From positions 62,001-126,000 of the forward strand of contig NZ_JACNYL010000006.1 of the NCBI RefSeq assembly GCF_014692525.1: a stretch of DNA of 64,000 bases, given 5' to 3'. The DNA comes from Sphingobacterium chuzhouense. Lineage in GTDB: Bacteria; Bacteroidota; Bacteroidia; Sphingobacteriales; Sphingobacteriaceae. The position numbers and the translations under genes are program-made. Below the pieces are notes generated by a model. That model ran no database searches and had not been told where the DNA came from. It saw nothing but the letters and a program-made list of their open reading frames with translations. Positions 18,879 to 27,344 of this stretch are shown here, one piece after another (the first letter of the stretch is position 1; each line of letters starts with the position of its first letter).

Positions 18879-20078
18879 ATGTACAACAAACTCTTTAGTT
18901 ACTTTATCATCCTGTCCGGACTGTTCGCTTGTACCGAACGTCCGGAAGCGGATGACGACCAGGTCTTAAAAGCGGTAATCGACAGCGCATTTGTTTTTGC
19001 CGAAAAACAATCCTTGTTGATGGCGGAAAAATACAAAGATCAGCAAGGAAGACTCCCCCGGACATACGAAAACGGCAAAGATGTTTCTTCCGACTCACGC
19101 TGGTGGTGCAGCGGCTTTTTTCCAGGCTCGCTTTGGTATATCTATGAAAACAGCCAAAATCCCGCTGTATTAAAATATGCGGAATTGTATACGGATCGTG
19201 TCGAGCGGGAGAAATATACGACAGACAATCATGATGTCGGCTTTATGATCTATTGTAGTTTTGGCAACGGCTATCGGCTCACAAACAATAAAAAATATGA
19301 AGAAGTGATGCTTACCGCTGCTAAATCGCTAGGTACCCGCTATCGTCCGCAGGTAGGATTGATCCGGTCTTGGGATCACAATACCGAACAATGGCAGTAC
19401 CCCGTTATCATCGATAATATTATGAATTTAGAGTTATTGTTGTGGGCGGCGACCTATTCGGGCGACGCCCGTTTCAAGGAGATTGCGTTATCCCACGCCG
19501 ACAAAACGATGGAGCATCACTTTAGACCCGATTACAGTTCCTACCATGTCGTCTCATATGACACAATTAGCGGCACACCGCACTTGAAACAAACACATCA
19601 AGGTTTCTCGGACGAATCGTCCTGGAGCAGAGGGCAAGCTTGGGGACTTTACGGCTATACCTATCTATACAGGGAGACGAAAGATGAGCGTTATTTAAAA
19701 CAAGCCCAGCATATCGCAGACTATTTGATTAATCACCCCAATATGCCTGATGACTATATTCCCTATTGGGATTATAACAGTTCCGATATTCCGGACACTT
19801 ATCGCGATGTATCCGCAGCGGCTATCACCGCGTCGGCGTTGATTGAGTTAAGTAATTATGTTGATAAAGATCGCGCATCGCTATATGAGCACGTTGCCAA
19901 AGTCCAGGTTAAGACAATGGCGTCTCCGGCCTATACGGCTACTCTCGGCGAAAATGGTTATTTTATCTTAAAGCATAGTGTAGGTGCATATCCTCTCCAA
20001 TCAGAAGTAGATGTGCCGCTCACTTATGCAGACTACTATTATTTAGAAGCTTTGACCAGGCTAAGGGAAAAAATTTAA
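18879..20078 (+). CDS. GH88/GH105 unsaturated glucuronyl/galacturonyl hydrolase lipoprotein
   Basis: With the start at 18879 (MYNKLFSYF), 2 bases after the preceding stop, this is a 399-residue lipoprotein (GLFA-C, about residue 17); a longer frame starting inside the upstream gene lacks a signal. The (alpha/alpha)6 barrel family is shown by NHDVGFMIYCSFGNGYRL, whose Asp is the catalytic hydrating residue, and DESSWSRGQAWGLYGYTYLYRET, and by the C-terminal VDVPLTYADYYYLEALTRL. These enzymes hydrate the 4,5-unsaturated uronic acid left by polysaccharide lyases. No lyase is encoded in this locus, so the unsaturated oligosaccharide must be made by a lyase located elsewhere, or by another bacterium. 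It suggests a uronic-acid-containing substrate such as a pectin side chain, glycosaminoglycan or plant gum. Confidence 0.9.
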   Translation: MYNKLFSYFIILSGLFACTERPEADDDQVLKAVIDSAFVFAEKQSLLMAEKYKDQQGRLPRTYENGKDVSSDSRWWCSGFFPGSLWYIYENSQNPAVLKYAELYTDRVEREKYTTDNHDVGFMIYCSFGNGYRLTNNKKYEEVMLTAAKSLGTRYRPQVGLIRSWDHNTEQWQYPVIIDNIMNLELLLWAATYSGDARFKEIALSHADKTMEHHFRPDYSSYHVVSYDTISGTPHLKQTHQGFSDESSWSRGQAWGLYGYTYLYRETKDERYLKQAQHIADYLINHPNMPDDYIPYWDYNSSDIPDTYRDVSAAAITASALIELSNYVDKDRASLYEHVAKVQVKTMASPAYTATLGENGYFILKHSVGAYPLQSEVDVPLTYADYYYLEALTRLREKI

Positions 20079-20149
20079 GATAAGAAGTAACGGGCTAAAC
20101 AATTTTTATAGTACATTGGCATGTAATCCGGAGGAATGTTCATTATAAA

Positions 20150-23100
20150 ATGAAAAAATACAGTCTATTATTCTGCTTTTTTATTTTCTTTTTACAGTGC
20201 GCTTTTGCGATTGATACGTCACGCTACCGGTTTCACGTGATGCCTGAAACCTCCTATTACGGTGGAATACAGAGCATAGCAAAAGATAGTCTAGGGCGAA
20301 TTTGGTATACTGGTACTGACGCTATCTTTATGTATGACGGGAATAGCTTCCATCAATTAGACGAACTCGTTTCCGCCCTCAATCCTACCGTCAAATGGGG
20401 GTATGGTTCTCTAATCGCCAGCCAGCGAGGAGAACTATTTCTCTTCACGAATCATGCCTTGCTACGCTTCGATTATGAGCAATTTAAATTTCATATCGCC
20501 GTACAACGCAGCATACGATCTGCATGTCAACATGATGACGGCAAACTATATATATTATCCAGAGATAGTCTTTTGTGGTATGATTCACAAAACAATACAT
20601 TAAACGGTTTTCAGCTGCCCAAAGACAAATTCTACAGTAAAATTCTAAGTTTGAATGGTGACCTGTATGTGTCGCATGAAAGCACACTTTATAAACTGCA
20701 CCAAAGCGAGAAGCAATTGGTACCGTTTATCCATTTAGACAAACCTTCCCATACCCTTGTTGACGTACTGGAATATGAAGGGCTCTATTACCACCTCACC
20801 CAACGAGGTGGTATCTTTGTCACCGATACATTGGGAACAATAAGACGCCATATCCCTGTATCCTTTGCGAACAACCAGCCGGCATTAGCGAAAGGCCTAT
20901 TTCTTGATCAAACTGGTGTAATATGGGTGGCCACCCAGGTTGGATTGTTCTTATATAATCCAATCAAAGAAGAGCGCGGTTTTCTTCGATTGAACTTGAA
21001 TGATCCTTTTTCACTACCGAATAATTCGATCTGGACCATCTATGCAGATCCTAATCAAGGCGCGTGGATCGGAACCTATGGCGGTAAGATTGCCTACTGC
21101 TCGCTATACGATGCGCACGTACGTTATTTTAATCCCAGTCCAGGAGGACTTAACCATCCAATTGTCAGTAGTTTCCAAGAAGATCAATTGGGCAACATGT
21201 GGATCGGAACTGAAGGTGGCGGGCTCAATTACTGGGACCGGAAAAACGACTCCTTCCACCATTTTATAAAATCATCCACAGATTCACCAAACTCCAACAT
21301 GATCAAGCGTTTACGTTTTGACTCGGAGAACCAACGTCTTTTGATTTCTGCGTTTAGCGGCGGCCTTACGGCGTATGACCCCGCTGGTCGTACTTTCAAC
21401 GATCTCCATTTCTTCTTCCCGGGAAGCCGGCAGCCACTCACCATATACGATTTCGTACAGGATGAAGAAGGAACTTGGTGGATGACCGATCCCAACCAAC
21501 CTTTTTTATATAAAAGAAAGAAAAACGCGGATACAGAAATTGTTAAAATTATCGGTGCAAATGATGAAAAGCTAAACCTCGATATAGCCACATTGTATTT
21601 AGATAACCAATATAACCTCCGGTTGATTACACAACAAGGATTATATGTTGTTGATCGAAATACGCTTAAAGTCCTGAAACATTATCTGATTCAAGACGCC
21701 CCTTATTCCGCCAACAATCTATCCTGCCACCACGAATCTTCAAACGGTGATTTATGGTTAGGCACATTAGGAAGAGGCGTAAACGTACTGAAGAAAGATG
21801 GCACTTACCTCAATTTCAACAGCAACAATGGGTTTCCGCCAAAGATGGTGTTCGGTATCTTGGAAGACGACAGTTCGAAGAGAATCTGGCTGAGTACCAG
21901 CGATGGCATTTATAGTTATAATCCCAAATCCGCCAAGTTTGAGAAGGCACGTTTTTATAAAGAAAACAAATGTGGATCTTTTTATATACGCGCGGCCTAC
22001 AAGACAGCAAAAGGGGAGTTATTTTTTGGCGGAACCAACGGTTTTTTGCTATTTGACCCTGCACACACCGGTAAGAACCCACAGAAACCTCGCGTGTTCT
22101 TTACCGGTTTTCTGGTGAACAATACCGAGGTAACAGCTAGTTCTGCTTCCTCCCCGCTGTCAAAAGACATCTCCAGCCTATCGAACAGACGGGACGAACG
22201 AATACGGCTTTCCAGCAGCGAATCCAACATAGAAATTCGATTTTCAGCCAACAGTTACCTGGCTGCGGATAAGAACCAGTTTGCGTATCGCATGCGGGGA
22301 ATCAGCGATAACTGGACGGTGGTCAATACACCACATAAGTCTGTACAGTTTTTCAACCTTTCTAGCGGCAGCTATACGTTTGAAATAAAAGCGTCTAATA
22401 ATGATGGGCTATGGGGAGACGATATATCACGGCTCTATCTGCATATAGATCCCCCTTTCTTTCTTTCGTGGTGGGCCTATTGTTTTTATAGCCTTATTGT
22501 CATTTCATTATTGTTTTTCATCATCCGTTACTACACCGATAAAAAGATGTTCCAGGAGCGTCTGGCACTCGAAGCGTTAAAAGAGCAAAATATACTGAAA
22601 CTGAATCAAGCCCGCACCGATTTTTTTACGAATATTTCGCATGATCTGAAAACCCCGCTCACTTTGGTACTGCAACCACTTAAACAACTCAAGGAAACGC
22701 TGGACGCCAATAATCACGCTACCGTTTACATGCAGCTCATCGAGAAAAACGTGTCGCGGATTCAACGTATGATAAGCCAGCTACTCCGCTTTAGAGAAAT
22801 AGAAAGTCAAAAAATCACGTTACATCCTCAGGTGGGGGATATTATCAACTTTGTACGTGATGTCTTTAGTTTGTTTGAATTATATGCAAATAAGAAGGAG
22901 ATAGAAACGAATATTTCAGCATATAAGGATCAAGTATATGTCGCTTTCGACTATGATATCGTTGAGAAAATCTTGACCAATTTATTTTCCAATGCTTTAA
23001 AATATACGCCAAATAAGGGTTATGTTGGCGTGCGCATATATAGTTCTACTGAAGAAGAGAAGGCGAGGCTACCTCAAAAACGGGCGGAAGCCGAATTAGA

Positions 23101-24214
23101 ATATATTTCCATCGAAGTACTCAACAGCGGTGACGGCTTCTCCGAACAACAAATTGCTACCCTTTTCACTTCTTTTAACCGTCTGTCTTCCCATCGGCCC
23201 ACCTTCGAGGAGAGTTCAGGATTGGGGCTCGCTATTGTCAAGGAATTGGTTGATGTACTCAAGGGAAACATCTGGATGGTCAACAAAACCAACAAAATTT
23301 CTTTTACAATTATTCTACCATTGAAAAAGGAAGCGAGCACCGGTAGTATGCGCGGGAACGTTTATGATTATACCATTTCGGAGATTGACGACGTCATGTT
23401 GGATGATACAGAGCCCGACAGCCCTACCAAGAATGCACGAAAAGCCAACAGTTTACTGCTGATAGAAGATGATCCTGCTATGCGTACCTACCTTGAACAG
23501 CGTCTTTCACAAAAATACAATATGTATACGGCAAGCGACGGTATGGAAGGGATTATCAAAGCTGAAAAAATATATCCGCAGCTGATCATTACAGATCTCA
23601 TCATGCCTAATGGCAACGGATTTGAAGTATGCCGTCGCTTAAGGCAAAATTTTAAGACCAGCCATATCCCTATCGTCATGATATCGGGCGTTGGGGAAGA
23701 AAATCAAAATAAAATTAAGGCCCTTGAATACGGAGCAACCGTTTTTATCGATAAGCCCTTCGATATCGAATATCTGTTGCAACAGACCGAAGCAATCTTG
23801 AAAAACCAGCAAGAACTACGGGAAATGTATAGCAAACGCTTGGTGGTCGATCCAGCCAAAGTAACGATCACGTCTATGGATGAAGAGCTATTGGTAAGGG
23901 CGATGAAATTTATCGAACTGAACATCTCCAATCCACTTTATTCAGTAGATGATTTTGTTTCGGATATGAATGTGGGTAGAACTATCCTATACCAAAAAAT
24001 ACACGACATTGTAGGCATGTCTATAAAAGAATTTATTTTGAATATTAGATTGAAAAGAAGCGCCTATTTATTAGAGCAGTCTGATCTGACCATAGCAGAG
24101 ATTGCCTATCAGACAGGTTTCAACAACGCAAAATATTTTAGTGTATGCTTCAAAAAACAGTTTGAGATGAGCCCTTCAGAATTTAAAAAGAAATCAGCCA
24201 GCGTACGTGACTGA
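20150..24214 (+). CDS. Hybrid two-component system sensor/regulator (HTCS)
   Basis: A 1354-residue one-protein signalling system of the inner membrane. Signal peptide 1-20; periplasmic beta-propeller of Reg_prop repeats (IWYTGTD, IWVATQVGLF, MWIGTEGGGLNYWD, LWLGTLGRG, IWLSTSDGIYSY; about 40-690); Y_Y_Y domain about 700-768; transmembrane helix about 772-797; HisKA with phospho-acceptor His in FFTNISHDLKTPLT (about 830); HATPase (N box LFSNALKYTPN, about 945; GLGLAIVKEL); receiver domain from about 1100 with LIITDLIMPNG (phospho-Asp near 1149); AraC DNA-binding domain about 1255-1350. The periplasmic part binds an oligosaccharide and the C-terminus activates the operon just upstream. It ends at base 24214, directly touching the stop of the convergent ABC gene. 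Confidence 0.95.
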   Translation: MKKYSLLFCFFIFFLQCAFAIDTSRYRFHVMPETSYYGGIQSIAKDSLGRIWYTGTDAIFMYDGNSFHQLDELVSALNPTVKWGYGSLIASQRGELFLFTNHALLRFDYEQFKFHIAVQRSIRSACQHDDGKLYILSRDSLLWYDSQNNTLNGFQLPKDKFYSKILSLNGDLYVSHESTLYKLHQSEKQLVPFIHLDKPSHTLVDVLEYEGLYYHLTQRGGIFVTDTLGTIRRHIPVSFANNQPALAKGLFLDQTGVIWVATQVGLFLYNPIKEERGFLRLNLNDPFSLPNNSIWTIYADPNQGAWIGTYGGKIAYCSLYDAHVRYFNPSPGGLNHPIVSSFQEDQLGNMWIGTEGGGLNYWDRKNDSFHHFIKSSTDSPNSNMIKRLRFDSENQRLLISAFSGGLTAYDPAGRTFNDLHFFFPGSRQPLTIYDFVQDEEGTWWMTDPNQPFLYKRKKNADTEIVKIIGANDEKLNLDIATLYLDNQYNLRLITQQGLYVVDRNTLKVLKHYLIQDAPYSANNLSCHHESSNGDLWLGTLGRGVNVLKKDGTYLNFNSNNGFPPKMVFGILEDDSSKRIWLSTSDGIYSYNPKSAKFEKARFYKENKCGSFYIRAAYKTAKGELFFGGTNGFLLFDPAHTGKNPQKPRVFFTGFLVNNTEVTASSASSPLSKDISSLSNRRDERIRLSSSESNIEIRFSANSYLAADKNQFAYRMRGISDNWTVVNTPHKSVQFFNLSSGSYTFEIKASNNDGLWGDDISRLYLHIDPPFFLSWWAYCFYSLIVISLLFFIIRYYTDKKMFQERLALEALKEQNILKLNQARTDFFTNISHDLKTPLTLVLQPLKQLKETLDANNHATVYMQLIEKNVSRIQRMISQLLRFREIESQKITLHPQVGDIINFVRDVFSLFELYANKKEIETNISAYKDQVYVAFDYDIVEKILTNLFSNALKYTPNKGYVGVRIYSSTEEEKARLPQKRAEAELEYISIEVLNSGDGFSEQQIATLFTSFNRLSSHRPTFEESSGLGLAIVKELVDVLKGNIWMVNKTNKISFTIILPLKKEASTGSMRGNVYDYTISEIDDVMLDDTEPDSPTKNARKANSLLLIEDDPAMRTYLEQRLSQKYNMYTASDGMEGIIKAEKIYPQLIITDLIMPNGNGFEVCRRLRQNFKTSHIPIVMISGVGEENQNKIKALEYGATVFIDKPFDIEYLLQQTEAILKNQQELREMYSKRLVVDPAKVTITSMDEELLVRAMKFIELNISNPLYSVDDFVSDMNVGRTILYQKIHDIVGMSIKEFILNIRLKRSAYLLEQSDLTIAEIAYQTGFNNAKYFSVCFKKQFEMSPSEFKKKSASVRD

Positions 24215-25840
24215 TCACGAAATATACACCACCTGACTACACCGTTCGGTTAGCACCGGATCATGGGTTACGAAAACCAATATTTTGTCTTTTCCGGCTT
24301 CTATTAAACGATCGGCTAGTTCGACCGCTGTTGATGGATCGAGGGCAGAAGTCACCTCATCAAACAGCCAAACGGCACAGTCCTGCAAGAGTGCCCTCGC
24401 CACGGCTACCCGTTGCGCCTGCCCTTCAGAAAGCCCATAACCGGATTCACCCACCAAGGTATCCAAACCCTCGGGCAGATCATACACAAATGTGGCGCAA
24501 GCTGTTACCAACACTTCCCGAATACGCTCTTCCAAAACCGGCTGGCTATTCACCTGTAAATTTTCGCGTATCGTTCCACTAAACAGCTTATCGCCCTGCG
24601 GCACATAGGCAAAATTTGTGCGATGTGCACTGCTCAACTGTATTTCACGTCCATCTGCATGGAGTTGCAAAGAGCCGCTATTGGGCTTGAGCAGGCAGAG
24701 CAGCAAACGAATAAGGGTTGTCTTTCCCTTTCCACTTGCGCCGACTACGGCTGTAGGTTTGCCGCGGACAAAATCTGCATCAAACTGATGGAATACCCCC
24801 TTATCTTCATAACGGAAGCCCACACCCCGTAAGCGTAGCTGCTGTATGTTAGGCAGGTATTCTGCTTCCACCTCTTCTTCTTTCTCCGACTGGAGCATTT
24901 CATCTACGCGTTCCAATGCCGTGCGGAACCGGATAAACGTAGGGACAAATCCCATTAATGTCAAAACAGGTCCTTGGATACGCCCCACCAATTGTAAAAA
25001 GGCCGACATCGTACCAAACGTTATCTCTCCGGCATGCAACCGAAAAATCCCCCAGATAAACGTGAGCAAAAAACCCGCATTGACGGTAAAGCGCAAAATA
25101 CCTTTTGAAACCGTAGAGAAATTCAAGACGCGCATTTTCATGGCATAAATAGCTTCCTGACTTCCCGTTACCTTGTCCCAACGGATCCGTTGCAATCCTA
25201 GGGCTCGAATGACCAAGCGAAACCGCATGTTTTCCTGGACGACATTTCCCAGGTTACTTTCTGCGCGTTTCAATTCCTGGTTCATCTTTTTGAGCCGTTT
25301 GAAGTACAACTTCGAAAATACGACCAACGGGGAAATACAAAGTATCACTACAGCCAGCATCGGATCCATGATCCACAAGAAACCAAAAGCCGAGAGCAAC
25401 CGGAAAATGGTGATAATAGCGTCTAGCGCTGTTGTACCGATCATCTGTACCACCTCTTGGCAATCTGTATTGACACGCACCATGATATCTCCTGTATGCC
25501 AATTTTTCACCAACGCCCATGTTGCCCGCATTTGTGCATCTACCACTTCTTGCTGCAGGCGTACCAACATCCGGGAACGCATACGGTCGTTTACCCATGA
25601 AGCGTACAAACTCGCTCCTTGACCGCCCACGACACTCCATATCGCCAACCACAACGATTGTTTCATGTTGGCTGTATCGCCTGCAATCGCGTAGTCAATA
25701 GCATGTTTCGAGTAGTAAATAAATAGCAAGGATAGCCCCAAGGCAACCAGCTCCGCTAAAAAATAAAGGAGCAACGCACTCCGATAAGGCTTCGAAAAAG
25801 CCCATGCCCATTTTATTTGATACGCTAGTTTATGCTCCAA
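24215..25840 (-). CDS. ABC exporter, fused membrane and ATPase domains
   Basis: A 541-residue half-transporter. Residues 1-320 form the six-helix exporter domain; the ATPase has Walker A VVGASGKGKTTLIRLLL (about 368), signature YGLSEGQAQRVAVARAL (about 465), Walker B VWLFDEVTSALD and H-loop VFVTHD. It has no N-terminal C39 peptidase domain, so leader removal, if any, would need a separate protease. That fits the S24/S26 peptidase gene, whose stop is 4 bases upstream of this start. Similar peptidase-less ABC exporters next to an S24/S26 peptidase and a nucleotidyltransferase-like protein are, from my memory of Bacteroidota genomes, a recurring arrangement near small peptide genes. The substrate could be a peptide or a lipid; a peptide is favoured only by context. 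Confidence 0.9.
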   Translation of the reverse strand: MEHKLAYQIKWAWAFSKPYRSALLLYFLAELVALGLSLLFIYYSKHAIDYAIAGDTANMKQSLWLAIWSVVGGQGASLYASWVNDRMRSRMLVRLQQEVVDAQMRATWALVKNWHTGDIMVRVNTDCQEVVQMIGTTALDAIITIFRLLSAFGFLWIMDPMLAVVILCISPLVVFSKLYFKRLKKMNQELKRAESNLGNVVQENMRFRLVIRALGLQRIRWDKVTGSQEAIYAMKMRVLNFSTVSKGILRFTVNAGFLLTFIWGIFRLHAGEITFGTMSAFLQLVGRIQGPVLTLMGFVPTFIRFRTALERVDEMLQSEKEEEVEAEYLPNIQQLRLRGVGFRYEDKGVFHQFDADFVRGKPTAVVGASGKGKTTLIRLLLCLLKPNSGSLQLHADGREIQLSSAHRTNFAYVPQGDKLFSGTIRENLQVNSQPVLEERIREVLVTACATFVYDLPEGLDTLVGESGYGLSEGQAQRVAVARALLQDCAVWLFDEVTSALDPSTAVELADRLIEAGKDKILVFVTHDPVLTERCSQVVYIS

Positions 25841-25844
25841 TTTT

Positions 25845-26303
25845 CTACTCCCAAATCCTACGTTTAATCGCGGCGACTACACGTCGAGGTAAGCGCAGGT
25901 AATACCATACTATACCCAAGTTTTTGTTAAGGGTATTGCAAACGGACAATGGCTTTCCCGCACGATGCGCTTCGACTACCGCCGCAATCAAATCTGCGGC
26001 AGGAATCTTTTCTACCTGCACGAGGTTGTTGTCGCCCACGAGCCACAATTCGTTTGTTTCTTTTCGTACCACTCGGTGTAGCACGTGCCGCTGCCGCCAT
26101 TTTGCCAACACGATATCCCCTACAGCGATATCCGCTACCCCTACCGTTTGTAAACACGCTGTATCTCTTTCCCGTAGGAAAGGCTCCATGCTTTTACCCA
26201 CTACCGGAATCCAGACTTGATTACCTTCATCCAGATGTTGTTCTACCATTTTGAAGAACTCGGCATTTTTTATCAAGGTAACCTCTGCATCATTCTTATC
26301 CAT
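25845..26303 (-). CDS. S24/S26 family peptidase
   Basis: A 152-residue protein with the signal-peptidase/LexA-type fold. VPVVGKSMEPFL-like text (IPVVGKSMEPFLRERD) carries the nucleophile Ser38; GDIVLAKWRQRHVLHRVV carries His76 at the position where type I signal peptidases of the archaeal/SipW type have His instead of the usual Lys general base (Lys68 is a second option). LWLVGDNNLVQVEKIP is the box E-like GDN segment. The C-terminus has a basic, possibly membrane-bound stretch (WYYLRLPRRVVAAIKRR), and no clear N-terminal anchor is present. There is no DNA-binding domain, so it is not a repressor. It is 4 bases from the ABC gene and 10 from the thioredoxin-like gene, so a role in cutting an exported peptide is the best guess. 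Confidence 0.8.
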   Translation of the reverse strand: MDKNDAEVTLIKNAEFFKMVEQHLDEGNQVWIPVVGKSMEPFLRERDTACLQTVGVADIAVGDIVLAKWRQRHVLHRVVRKETNELWLVGDNNLVQVEKIPAADLIAAVVEAHRAGKPLSVCNTLNKNLGIVWYYLRLPRRVVAAIKRRIWE

Positions 26304-26313
26304 TTGTTCTTTG

Positions 26314-27237
26314 TTAACGAGAAACCAGATTCACCAAATAACGTAAGGTGACATCGAGTGGTGCATCCTTCAGTAACACGACGTTCGCTCCATCCATTAA
26401 AAAGATGGTTGGATAGGCCCGTATATTGTATAGACCATCATTAATAATCCTTCCCTTTTCATCCCAGCCGTTGATCCAGTTATCGGGTATCCGTTTTTGA
26501 TAGCCGGTCCAACTATCCTTATCAGGATGCAAACTTACCGATACGATCTCTAAAAAACCATTCTCTATACAATTGTGTACAGCGGGCGTTTGTGCAAGAT
26601 CCTGCATCATAGCTGCACAGTGTGTACAAGTTGGATCATAAAACACCAGCATTTTATATGGTTTTGTTCCCTCGTGCATGCTTCGGTATTTTCCGTCTTT
26701 CGCCAAATACTCAAAATCGGTTGCCACCGTTCCGACTTGATTCTTTCGTACGAGCTCCAACAGTACGGCATACTTACTTCTTTCTTCCTGCGGCAATGTT
26801 TCATCCGCTGTAAGGTATGTTAAGACCTGCTCGTAATATCCTTCATTTCGCATTGGCGAATTTGGATCGTACAGGTAGTGGCTATATTTATCCAGAAAAT
26901 AAGCGAAGTTTTGCGGTTCTACGGATGCTTTTTTTAGCATATCATGCACAGCAACTTGCACAACGGTGTCCGGCACGGTGGGGAACAGTGCGATAAAATC
27001 TACTAACTTCTGTTCGACTACATCTGGATTAACGGTCTGTACTTTTGCTTTAAAATTAAACCCATTCCAATAGCTGAGCAAACGCTTAGCCGGTATCGAT
27101 CCCAACATTTCCCTCTCCGCATTTACATTGCCATTTTGCACAGATTGCCCTTCCCGTGGGCTGCCACAAGAGATACAAATCAGTAAGATGGCTATTGCCC
27201 GATATAGCCTACCCTTATGTAGAAATACTAAATTCAT
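26314..27237 (-). CDS. Thioredoxin-like lipoprotein (DUF5106/TlpA-type)
   Basis: A 307-residue lipoprotein: lipobox ICIS-C (Cys24). The N-terminal half (SYWNGFNFKAKVQTVNPDVVEQKLVDF, then YFLDKYSHYLYDPNSPMRNEGYYE) looks like DUF5106. The C-terminal half is a thioredoxin fold with MLVFYDPTCTHCAAMMQDL, a CxxC active site, and AYPTIFLMDGANVVLLKDAPL, the cis-Pro strand. It would act in the periplasm, reducing or exchanging disulfides of secreted partners. Its 3' neighbour, the S24/S26 peptidase, is 10 bases away; upstream, a terminator-like hairpin separates it from the fimbrillin-like gene. The 55-residue peptide of this cluster has no cysteine, so its substrate is another protein. Confidence 0.82.
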   Translation of the reverse strand: MNLVFLHKGRLYRAIAILLICISCGSPREGQSVQNGNVNAEREMLGSIPAKRLLSYWNGFNFKAKVQTVNPDVVEQKLVDFIALFPTVPDTVVQVAVHDMLKKASVEPQNFAYFLDKYSHYLYDPNSPMRNEGYYEQVLTYLTADETLPQEERSKYAVLLELVRKNQVGTVATDFEYLAKDGKYRSMHEGTKPYKMLVFYDPTCTHCAAMMQDLAQTPAVHNCIENGFLEIVSVSLHPDKDSWTGYQKRIPDNWINGWDEKGRIINDGLYNIRAYPTIFLMDGANVVLLKDAPLDVTLRYLVNLVSR

Positions 27238-27287
27238 AATTTGGTGATTTTGCGGTTAAGTTAGCTTTTTCCGCGTAATTACGCAAA

Positions 27288-27319
27288 CAAAAAAGGCCAC
27301 CCGCCAGTTGGCGGATGGC
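27288..27319 (-). terminator. Terminator after the fimbrillin-like gene
   Basis: On the minus strand GCCATCCGCC and GGCGGGTGGC (one G-T type mismatch) form a 10-base stem around AACT, followed by CTTTTTTG. It separates the peptide and fimbrillin-like genes from the export genes and could let the former be made at a higher level, with partial read-through. Confidence 0.75.
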
Positions 27320-27344
27320 TCTTTATATCGTTAAATGTTTAAAA

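Noticed and set aside
25173..25622. Long plus-strand frames inside the ABC, Wzc-like and other genes as antisense proteins
   Set aside because: They are shadows of strongly supported genes: no signal, domain or start context, and the codon pattern follows the opposite strand.
25845..26303. LexA/CI-type repressor
   Set aside because: No helix-turn-helix; the protein is peptidase only and is coupled to the exporter.
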